Virus record (IMG/VR): IMGVR_UViG_3300037070_003409 | Location: 1 to 36,832 of that record | DNA: 36,832 nucleotides | Direction: 5' to 3' (one strand) | DNA from: a virus | Made by a program: the position numbers and the translations under genes | Notes under the pieces: generated by a model | The model's input: only the letters and a program-made list of their open reading frames with translations | What the model was told of the DNA's origin: nothing | The model's database searches: none | In this document: in pieces, positions 29,887 to 35,410 of the stretch | How positions within the stretch are numbered: position 1 is the first letter of the stretch | Layout: each line of letters opens with the position of its first letter

Positions 29887-30032
29887 GATTTTCTCCTAAG
29901 TCTGGCGACCTTTTTCGCCGCATAATAGCTGCTCGGCGCACATTTAATTCTTCGGCATGCTTCGATGATACTAAGTCCCTTTTCCTTCGCCAACTTGTCC
30001 ACTCTCTTCGCGTTGTCTGCCATTGCGCCCAT
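29883..30032 (-). CDS. Small helix-turn-helix-like protein, 49 aa
   Basis: The leftward ORF begins at ATG 30032 with GGAGG seven bases upstream, and ends sharing TCATGA with the SSB start. The protein (MGAMADNAKRVDKLAKEKG, then LSIIEACRRIKCAPSSYYAA) reads like a small helix-turn-helix, resembling transposase/Cro-type N-termini, and ends in a basic patch. It overlaps the 3' part of the next gene upstream by 62 bases in another frame. It is a plausible DNA-binding regulator of the leftward genes. Confidence 0.6.
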   Translation of the reverse strand: MGAMADNAKRVDKLAKEKGLSIIEACRRIKCAPSSYYAAKKVARLRRKS

Positions 30033-30282
30033 ACTTAACCTCCGGGTTGGGGATAAAAACTAGACCCCGTGGGGTCTCTACTTCTAATTGGATAGGTAGT
30101 CCAGCATATTCTTCGCTACCCAGTAGGCCGCGTCTGTCGGCCTGTTCGTCAAGAAGCGTGGTAAGACACTTCTTTGTCGGACGCTGCATTGCGAGTTGTC
30201 TATATACCTTTGGAGTGACGTCAATCTCGAAAGGGAACTTGGCGTTTGCTGGGATTGCTGCCAGAAGGTGCCCGAGATTCAT
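29971..30282 (-). CDS. Hypothetical protein in recombination cluster, 103 aa
   Basis: AAGGAG seven bases before the start supports it, and the start overlaps the stop of the annealing-type gene by four bases. The protein begins MNLGHLLAAIPANAKFPFEI, has KVYRQLAMQRPTKKCLTTLL in the middle, then GLPIQLEVETPRGLVFIPNP, and ends in a Gly/Arg/Glu-rich tail. The last 20 codons overlap another gene in a different frame. It sits between annealing protein and SSB, suggesting a recombination or replication role, but I do not recognise a domain. Confidence 0.6.
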   Translation of the reverse strand: MNLGHLLAAIPANAKFPFEIDVTPKVYRQLAMQRPTKKCLTTLLDEQADRRGLLGSEEYAGLPIQLEVETPRGLVFIPNPEVKYGRNGRQREESGQVGEGKGT

Positions 30283-30947
30283 AACGACATCTCCTTAATG
30301 ATGGCATCAAGGCGAGCTGTGGGTTTGCCGGCAAGGGCCATCCCAATATCATCCCAACAATCGGTTGGGATCTTCCTTTCTTCAAGTTTTCTGATGAGGG
30401 CATCTTGGTGCTTTTTGTTTTGAGGGTCATAAAAAACTTCCTTTATGGCGGCGGTAGTCTTGTGCTCGACGCCGTCCATTTCTTCGGCTGGGGTTGCCTC
30501 ATAGCCTGCCATTTTGATAATCCAGGAGAAGGCCAATCGATAAGCTTTTCCCGTTGCCCTTGTCACTGCCATGCTGCGCCTTGCGTATTTGTCGGCTGAG
30601 GACCAACGTTTTTCTTCAATGGAGCAGAGCGATGAAGCGCCCGCCACGACCCTGCCAGAATCGTAACGGACTAGCTCCACTTCAGCGACGAAGCTACTGT
30701 CAGAGAGCTCCATCACCGACTTCTCTCGCGGCAGAATTCCTAGTAAGGTTCCTAGTGTGGTCCAGCCATCAACTTGAACGTGTTTTTTACCCTGGATGAT
30801 TGTATAGAGCTTTTGTTTTTCGATGACGTCCTTTAGAACGTTCGCCATCTCGGTTACAAACTTGACCTTCTCGGTAGGCGCCATGTCGAAGAGTGCCTGA
30901 CGCGTAACTGCTGATGGGGTATCAATTAACGTGATTTCGTCAACCAT
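30279..30947 (-). CDS. Single-strand-annealing/recombination-type protein
   Basis: The 222-residue protein has a pattern I associate with phage and actinobacterial proteins linked to recombination: LYTIIQGKKHVQVDGWTTLG at 47-66, a beta-rich middle (FVAEVELVRYDSGRVV), and the SMAVTRATGKAYR and WIIKMAGYEATPAEEM segments near 125-155. The K-Y/L-x-x-Q-G-K-x-x-V-x-x-G-W pattern with the later GYEATPAEEM block is reminiscent of Rad52/Erf-like single-strand-annealing proteins. The presence of SSB three genes downstream supports that. The exact family name is uncertain. Its RBS is GGAGG ten bases upstream. It is the first of the five leftward genes. Confidence 0.65.
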   Translation of the reverse strand: MVDEITLIDTPSAVTRQALFDMAPTEKVKFVTEMANVLKDVIEKQKLYTIIQGKKHVQVDGWTTLGTLLGILPREKSVMELSDSSFVAEVELVRYDSGRVVAGASSLCSIEEKRWSSADKYARRSMAVTRATGKAYRLAFSWIIKMAGYEATPAEEMDGVEHKTTAAIKEVFYDPQNKKHQDALIRKLEERKIPTDCWDDIGMALAGKPTARLDAIIKEMSL

Positions 30948-30962
30948 TTTATTTAGGCCTCC

Positions 30963-30982
30963 ATTGGATTGGACAATTGGAT
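30963..30982. promoter_or_regulatory. Divergent control region with repeated TTGGAY motif
   Basis: Between the leftward annealing gene and the rightward early gene at 31024 lie ATTGGAT (30963-30969), TTGGAC (30969-30974) and ATTGGAT (30976-30982), including a CAATTG palindrome. This is the only divergent intergenic region, so it must hold both leftward and rightward signals. No clean -35/-10 pair is visible. The repeated motif may be an operator. Confidence 0.45.
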
Positions 30983-31023
30983 AGCACGGTGATAGATAGG
31001 TGGCAAGCCAAAAAGAGGGTAAA

Positions 31024-31437
31024 ATGGATAATCAAAAATGCACAACTTGCGGCGCCAAGGCTATTAGAGAACTGTACGACTACTCGGGTGTGATGAATGC
31101 GTACACCTGCGGGCAGCATGACGAGACGTTGACGGTCGAAAGTATCCTGACAGAAATCAGACTTCGCATTACGTGGGACGCGGCGCTCAAGAACAATGGG
31201 CTTGTTTACCGCCCAATGGGAACCCTTGAATCTCTAAGAGACTGGATCATCGAGCACATGTCTAGCAGTGATACTCTTGTGAAATTAGAAGACGGAATGA
31301 GCAACAAGACTATTGAAGGACCTATGAGCGACGCTTACATCGCAGAGCATCAGAAAGCTGCAATTGCAGATTTAGAGCCACCGCAGGACTTGGCGGAGCA
31401 GATATTCAATGCGGAGTTTGGGAAGGGGGAAGGATGA
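31024..31437 (+). CDS. Zinc-ribbon-containing early protein, 137 aa
   Basis: The ATG at 31024 follows AAGAGGG, while a GTG at 31000 lacks one. The protein opens MDNQKCTTCGAKAIRELYDY with a cysteine pair, then NAYTCGQHDETLTVES, so a C-x2-C plus C-x2-H finger is possible. The rest is helical and acidic. It is the first of a rightward run of small, tightly overlapping early genes. No function is recognisable. Confidence 0.65.
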   Translation: MDNQKCTTCGAKAIRELYDYSGVMNAYTCGQHDETLTVESILTEIRLRITWDAALKNNGLVYRPMGTLESLRDWIIEHMSSSDTLVKLEDGMSNKTIEGPMSDAYIAEHQKAAIADLEPPQDLAEQIFNAEFGKGEG

Positions 31438-31637
31438 GTGACTTGATGACCACAGATGAAGTTCTTCTTCACCTCTCAATGGGGGAAGGCCACAAGGCAA
31501 TGGGCTCGACATATCTGATGAACCCCGCACAGTATCAGATACTCAAGAAATCACTGGAAGAACACGTAGCAAGTGGGACGCTAGTTTTAAACGAATTCGG
31601 GACGTATTCAAAAGCTACCGAGCGGAGTGAGGAATGA
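31434..31637 (+). CDS. Small early protein, 67 aa
   Basis: It starts on the ATGA overlap with the previous gene and is helical (MTTDEVLLHLSMGEGHKAMG, then YQILKKSLEEHVASGTL). The C-terminus TERSEE is encoded by a repeated cassette that also occurs at 32567-32583 and carries the ribosome-site region for the next gene. No domain is recognised. Confidence 0.6.
   Translation: MSDLMTTDEVLLHLSMGEGHKAMGSTYLMNPAQYQILKKSLEEHVASGTLVLNEFGTYSKATERSEE
31617..31633 (+). repeat. Repeated gene-junction cassette, copy 1
   Basis: ACCGAGCGGAGTGAGGA at 31617-31633 matches ACCGAACGGAGTGAGGA at 32567-32583 with one difference. Each copy encodes the C-terminal TERSE(E/D) of one small gene and supplies the purine-rich ribosome-site region to the next start. 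This looks like a copied gene-end module. Confidence 0.7.
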
Positions 31638-31654
31638 CAACACAGGAGACAGCT

Positions 31655-31759
31655 ATGAATTTTGGAATGACAGCAGTGAGCGGATTTTTATTCGGCAGCG
31701 GGATGATCATCGCAGCGTTTTTGTTTAAGGCTTTATTGAAAATAGGATTCTGTGGGTAA
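31655..31759 (+). CDS. Very small single-pass membrane protein, 34 aa
   Basis: AGGAG lies six bases before the ATG at 31655; an upstream ATG at 31634 has no proper spacing. The peptide (MNFGMTAVSGFLFGSGMIIA, then AFLFKALLKIGFCG) is almost entirely one hydrophobic helix with a basic interruption. The stop overlaps the next start (TAATG). A small membrane peptide among early genes may be a host-directed toxin or membrane factor; its role is unknown. Confidence 0.5.
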   Translation: MNFGMTAVSGFLFGSGMIIAAFLFKALLKIGFCG

Positions 31760-31962
31760 TGACCAAACCAAAACGCAGGGTGAGGAGGCCGAGCCTGTTT
31801 AGTGCCAAAAACGTTTTCATGTTTTGTGACTACGATGATGGAGCGTGCCTTTATGCCGGTGAGCAAATAATTCTCGGAGCAAAAGAGATACTTCCATTTA
31901 TCAAGTCGCTTCAAAAGTATCTTGCCCACTTAGAGAGATACCTCGAACAGCAGGAGAAGTGA
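31759..31962 (+). CDS. Small early protein, 67 aa
   Basis: Starts on the preceding stop. It has a basic N-terminus (MTKPKRRVRRPSLFSAKNVF), a cysteine-containing acidic middle and a helical C-terminus (LPFIKSLQKYLAHLERYLEQ). The basic start may bind nucleic acid. No recognised family. Confidence 0.55.
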   Translation: MTKPKRRVRRPSLFSAKNVFMFCDYDDGACLYAGEQIILGAKEILPFIKSLQKYLAHLERYLEQQEK

Positions 31963-32165
31963 TGTGGTTTGAACCTGAACATAAAGAGCAAGCTAGGGAG
32001 CTTTACGTCACGCTCCGTGAAGAAATAACACAGCGTCACCCAGGCGTTGCCTTTTTAGCTTTGATGGGATGTCTTGGCGACATTATGGACTCTACTCACA
32101 CGAAGAAGGAATTCATCGATGCGGTCGTGTCCGGACTCAATATGAAGCTGGAGCAACACCAGTGA
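31962..32165 (+). CDS. Small helical early protein, 67 aa
   Basis: The ATG at 31962 overlaps the previous stop (TGATG) and lies five bases after AGGAG; a GTG at 31959 is too close to it. The helical sequence (MWFEPEHKEQARELYVTLRE, later FLALMGCLGDIM and FIDAVVSGLNMKL) shows no known motif. It shares GTGA with the following start. Confidence 0.55.
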   Translation: MWFEPEHKEQARELYVTLREEITQRHPGVAFLALMGCLGDIMDSTHTKKEFIDAVVSGLNMKLEQHQ

Positions 32166-32593
32166 CCATTGACCTCGAAAAACTGAAAGAGCTTTGCGAG
32201 AAGGCGCCAGTCGGGCCCTGGCATATCGGCCACTTAGATGAAAACCTAGATCACGCCGACATCGATGCGGCAGATGGCGAGCACGTTGCTGTGGTGTTCC
32301 CCCGCAGTGCCCAAGCACTTATCTGCGAAGCAAGGTCTGCGGTTCCACAGCTGATAGCTCAATTAGAGCAGACAAATGCGCTGTACGAATCTTACAGAGA
32401 AGAAATGGCGAGATATGACGCCGAAATCCGTCGGCTACGTTCGGTACTGCTTTACTATAGCGGCGCTGACTACTCGAACCGTGTGAACGCAACAAATCAC
32501 GTGACTCTAGATAGTGGCAAACGTGCCCGTGAAGCGCTGGCAGGCCCTGCGCCTGCGGTAGCTAATACCGAACGGAGTGAGGATGAAGATTGA
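32162..32593 (+). CDS. Ead/Ea22-like early protein, 143 aa
   Basis: The start is GTG 32162, coupled by GTGA to the previous stop. A longer reading frame back to 32069 only runs through the preceding gene. The protein begins MTIDLEKLKELCEKAPVGPW, with HADIDAADGEHVAVVFPRSA in the middle and ARSAVPQLIAQLEQTNALYE, a layout resembling lambdoid Ead/Ea22-type proteins with the typical GPW opening and A-x-x-x-VPxLIxxLE helix. A coiled-coil region follows. It ends TERSED, part of a repeated cassette. Those proteins have no firmly known role. Confidence 0.65.
   Translation: MTIDLEKLKELCEKAPVGPWHIGHLDENLDHADIDAADGEHVAVVFPRSAQALICEARSAVPQLIAQLEQTNALYESYREEMARYDAEIRRLRSVLLYYSGADYSNRVNATNHVTLDSGKRAREALAGPAPAVANTERSEDED
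32567..32583 (+). repeat. Repeated gene-junction cassette, copy 2
   Basis: ACCGAACGGAGTGAGGA at 32567-32583 is the second copy of the element at 31617-31633. It spans the TERSE-encoding end of the Ead-like gene and the GGAG ribosome site of the gene starting at 32583. Confidence 0.7.
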
Positions 32594-32807
32594 GGATCTG
32601 AGAAAACACCTAACCGAGCGCCTCGAGACTCAGACGACTGTCGTCATGGAGATTGAGCAGGTGATGACGATGATTGATGTGTGTGACCTGGCGAATGGTA
32701 TCGCAACCAAGCGCGACCCAAGTGGTCCTATGGACTATCCGCACAACTTCGAAAAGAATTGGTATGCCCTACAAGACGCGTTGAAGCGCCTGGAGGAAAC
32801 GAAGTGA
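32583..32807 (+). CDS. Small early protein, 74 aa
   Basis: The ATG at 32583 follows GGAG by five bases (in the repeated cassette); a GTG at 32577 is too close. The protein begins MKIEDLRKHLTERLETQTTV and is helical and charged, with a later YPHNFEKNWYALQDALKRLE segment. It ends within the start region of the next gene. Function unknown. Confidence 0.55.
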   Translation: MKIEDLRKHLTERLETQTTVVMEIEQVMTMIDVCDLANGIATKRDPSGPMDYPHNFEKNWYALQDALKRLEETK

Positions 32808-33007
32808 GCCTAGAAAAAACGATCGATGCTGAGCTTCTATTATTAAGGAACCTTGCTACGGCTTATGGTCATTGCCGTCAGTTGTCATTGGGTGTTAGTC
32901 CGTCAAGTCTATCTACCATGAGTGCTGAGCAATACTTATTGGAACTCGATACCTATATGCACGCTTGGGTCGCCCATATTCAGAAAAATGGTGACGTATA
33001 TAAGTAA
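32804..33007 (+). CDS. Small early protein, 67 aa
   Basis: The GTG at 32804 is placed seven bases after GGAGG at 32792-32796 and shares GTGA with the stop of the previous gene. The helical protein reads MSLEKTIDAELLLLRNLATA, then SPSSLSTMSAEQYLLELDTY. No known domain. It is one more member of the tiny coupled early genes. Confidence 0.55.
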   Translation: MSLEKTIDAELLLLRNLATAYGHCRQLSLGVSPSSLSTMSAEQYLLELDTYMHAWVAHIQKNGDVYK

Positions 33008-33067
33008 GATCGAACACAGGCACGATGGTCTTACGTCCATAGATTTCCCACTGCTGGAGAGAGAGAA

Positions 33068-33274
33068 GTGAAAAAAGACACCTCCATGCTCACCATCATC
33101 AACTGGAAAATCCGCGGTGCGGTGCGCTATTTCTTCCGCGACCTGTTCAAGCTGATGCTCATCCTCGTCGGGTTCGCGATGGTGATGGGCGTGATCGCTG
33201 CGGTGAAGTTTGCGGCGTGCTATTACGGGGATGATGTTAAACTTGTGAAGTGGGAGCAATGCTTTCGGAGATGA
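33068..33274 (+). CDS. Small membrane protein, 68 aa
   Basis: Start is GTG, after GAGAGAGAAG. A basic N-terminus (MKKDTSMLTIINWKIRGAVR) precedes a long hydrophobic helix (LFKLMLILVGFAMVMGVIAA), so it is a single-pass membrane protein, probably with the N-terminus inside. A role in host takeover or lysis timing cannot be judged. Confidence 0.6.
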   Translation: MKKDTSMLTIINWKIRGAVRYFFRDLFKLMLILVGFAMVMGVIAAVKFAACYYGDDVKLVKWEQCFRR

Positions 33275-33310
33275 CAGACCTGATGCCGTGTGTTAGCGTC
33301 TCTCCTAAGA

Positions 33311-34009
33311 ATGAAGAAAAAATGCTTAGTATGTAACAAGACTCTCCGCCGGTCGGAATACAAACCGACGCGCGATGACTACTGGGCCAACCGTAAATTC
33401 TGCGACACTCGATGCCAAAGAAAATTCCATTATTACAAAAGTGATCGTCGCGCTGCTCTTTTGAGCAAACCGAACTTTAATGATCTAGTTGCCGATCTTC
33501 TCGCAAAAGATGAAGCGCGCATATACGACAAAGACTACGCGATAACAAGGACCGGCGAAGTATACTCGCGCGCGCAACTTGGCGGCCAAGTTGGGGCGCG
33601 ACCTTGGCGCATTATGAAACTCACCACGCATTCTCAGGGATACAAAACGGTGATGTTGCGCAGAAAAGGGCCAGTATACGGCGTGCATCGTCTCGTCATG
33701 TTTGTTTTCGTCGGTCGGCAGCGCCGAGGAATTCAGGTCCGTCACCTTGATGGAAACCCTGCGAACAACAACTTATCGAATCTGCGCTATGGGACACCAA
33801 AAGAAAATGGCGAGGATACGGTAAGGCATGGGCGAAGTCCTCGCGGCCAAAAACAACATCTCAATAAGCTAACTCCCGAGCAGGTGTTAGAAATCAGGCG
33901 GCTTGCCGAGAGTCGCGTTAAGCCGCAGCGCGCAATCGCACGACAGTTCGGTATTACACAGACGACGGTGCGTGACGTCATGACGCGTAAGTCATGGGCC
34001 TGGTTATAG
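33311..34009 (+). CDS. HNH endonuclease with zinc finger and helix-turn-helix
   Basis: The 232-residue protein has an N-terminal finger (CLVCNKTLRRSEYKPT, then KFCDTRCQRKF), a YAITRTGEVYSR segment (NUMOD4-like) and the HNH_3 core. The core reads VHRLVMFVFVG then VRHLDGNPANNNLSNLRYGT, with His/Asn/His-type residues and the closing ENGEDTVRHG. Its C-terminal helix-turn-helix is QRAIARQFGITQTTVRDVM. That layout is typical of free-standing homing endonucleases that use the finger and HTH for target choice. The start at 33311 is chosen over an upstream GTG because the ribosome site is weak for both. It lies between the small early genes and the replication enzymes. Confidence 0.85.
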   Translation: MKKKCLVCNKTLRRSEYKPTRDDYWANRKFCDTRCQRKFHYYKSDRRAALLSKPNFNDLVADLLAKDEARIYDKDYAITRTGEVYSRAQLGGQVGARPWRIMKLTTHSQGYKTVMLRRKGPVYGVHRLVMFVFVGRQRRGIQVRHLDGNPANNNLSNLRYGTPKENGEDTVRHGRSPRGQKQHLNKLTPEQVLEIRRLAESRVKPQRAIARQFGITQTTVRDVMTRKSWAWL

Positions 34010-34492
34010 ATGGCGCATAAGGACCTCAGGTACGAGGACCTAATTGCAATTTCGGACAGCCGCGAACAGCGGCCACTAGACTTGTCTCCGCTTAGAACTG
34101 AGGTGGGCACTCTCACCACTGGAGATTATTCTATAAAAGGCTGCGAGCATTTCATCGCAGTGGAAAAAAAATCGAAGGACGATCTCATAGCTTGTGTGGG
34201 CCGAGAGCGCGATCGTTTCGAGCGCGAAATACAACGCCTCCTTGCATACGAGTGCCGCGCGATTATTGTCGAAGCCACCTGGTCGCAATTTCAAACACAA
34301 ACATGGCGTGGTCAAATCACACCGAACCAAGCGCAGTCTGCAATATTGAGTTGGCAGGCGCAAGGCGTTGGAGTCTTCTTCTGCGACAACCATACTCTCG
34401 CTGGACAAACCGTCGCACGCCTGCTCTTCCTTGCGGCGCGTAGGCGTTGGCGGGAGCTGCAATCTTTTCTGCCCGCCCTCAAGATCGGGTAG
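34010..34492 (+). CDS. ERCC4/XPF-type nuclease domain protein
   Basis: A 160-residue protein with the ERCC4 nuclease core: AISDSREQRPLDLSPL at 13-28 (the DSREQ segment with the catalytic Asp), TLTTGDYSIKGCEHFIAVEK with the D-Y-S-I turn, and then VEKKSKDDLIACVGRERDRF carrying the family's E-K/R-K-x-x-x-D signature. ERCC4-type nucleases cut branched or 3'-flap DNA. It directly follows the HNH gene and precedes the primase gene by a short promoter-bearing gap. A replication-fork or recombination-junction role is likely. Small size means it acts alone or with a partner. Confidence 0.82.
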   Translation: MAHKDLRYEDLIAISDSREQRPLDLSPLRTEVGTLTTGDYSIKGCEHFIAVEKKSKDDLIACVGRERDRFEREIQRLLAYECRAIIVEATWSQFQTQTWRGQITPNQAQSAILSWQAQGVGVFFCDNHTLAGQTVARLLFLAARRRWRELQSFLPALKIG

Positions 34493-34528
34493 TGCTGTCA
34501 ACAAGAACTCTCTCGCATATGTAGCGTC

Positions 34529-34557
34529 TTGACCGCTCCCTTACGGGCGCGTAATGT
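34529..34557 (+). promoter_or_regulatory. Candidate promoter before the primase-helicase operon
   Basis: TTGACC at 34529-34534 and TAATGT at 34552-34557 are 17 bases apart (five and four of six matches). An inverted repeat CTCTCGCA at 34510-34517 and TGCGAGAG at 34585-34592 surrounds them, so an operator or a stem in the leader is possible. The primase starts at 34601. Confidence 0.5.
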
Positions 34558-34600
34558 TTTCTTCACCTAAAGCACACTACGTTTTGCGAGAGTTTGGAAA

Positions 34601-35410
34601 ATGTTATCCATTAATGAGGCTACCGCACTTGGCCCGGTGCGAAGCCATCCCGAACGCGGCTGGAGCGCTGTCGATACCGACGACGTTCACTACATCGCAG
34701 AGCTTATCTGCCGATACTCCTGGTGCCCCGCCACATTCAAGACAGACCACAGAGTTGACGTTGACTTTGTCTGCGCTGACTTCATCGGCCTTGACTTCGA
34801 CGAGGGGTTTAGTCTCGACGACGCGCACGATGAGTTCAAAGACTACACGCACGTCATTGGCACCACCCATTCTCATCAGGTATGGAAGAAAGAGCATCCG
34901 CCGGCAGACAGGTTTCGCGTCCTGCTGAAACTCGAAAGGCGCTGCGATGATGGCCAGGCTTTCCGTGCCACCATGGAAAATCTTGTCGCCACCTACCCCG
35001 TTGACTCAAACACCATTAATGAGAGCAGGCTGTATTATCGCTGCAAGGATATTGTTTCGGTTAACGACTCGGGCCTGACCTTACCTATCGAGTGCCCGCG
35101 TCCTCCTCGAAAATATGCGCCACCCCCGTCGAGAGGTTCTAAAATAGTCCCACCTTTTGTGCGGAGTCGGCTGACAACGTTCGTGCCACGAGGCAGGCGT
35201 ACGCGTGGACTTTGTTGGCAGGTGTCGATGGACTTGTTTAAGGCTGGTTACACCGTCGATGAAATCGAGGGTCTCCTGTCGAATAGCAAGACTTACCGCG
35301 TGGACGGTCTCGACGCGGATGCCCGAACGAAATTGCGAGATGCCATCCGTTCCGCGGCTAAACGGAACGGTATTGACATACCTAAAACTTACTGGAGAGC
35401 GGAAAAATGA
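34601..35410 (+). CDS. Archaeo-eukaryotic-type primase/polymerase
   Basis: The 269-residue protein resembles phage AEP-superfamily primases. The metal-binding hhDhD motif is CADFIGLDFDEGF around 58-70 (Asp65 and Asp67). It is followed by HVIGTTHSHQVWKKEHPPAD with the sxH residues, RFRVLLKLERRC, and TINESRLYYRCKDIVSV near 138. The C-terminal part (from 165) is a basic, partly disordered linker ending in a small helical region (LFKAGYTVDEIEGLLSNSKT). It makes primers and possibly some DNA. The adjacent SF3 helicase gene shares ATGA, so the two form a split primase-helicase. Start chosen by the overlapping promoter and a purine-rich GGAAA. Confidence 0.82.
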   Translation: MLSINEATALGPVRSHPERGWSAVDTDDVHYIAELICRYSWCPATFKTDHRVDVDFVCADFIGLDFDEGFSLDDAHDEFKDYTHVIGTTHSHQVWKKEHPPADRFRVLLKLERRCDDGQAFRATMENLVATYPVDSNTINESRLYYRCKDIVSVNDSGLTLPIECPRPPRKYAPPPSRGSKIVPPFVRSRLTTFVPRGRRTRGLCWQVSMDLFKAGYTVDEIEGLLSNSKTYRVDGLDADARTKLRDAIRSAAKRNGIDIPKTYWRAEK

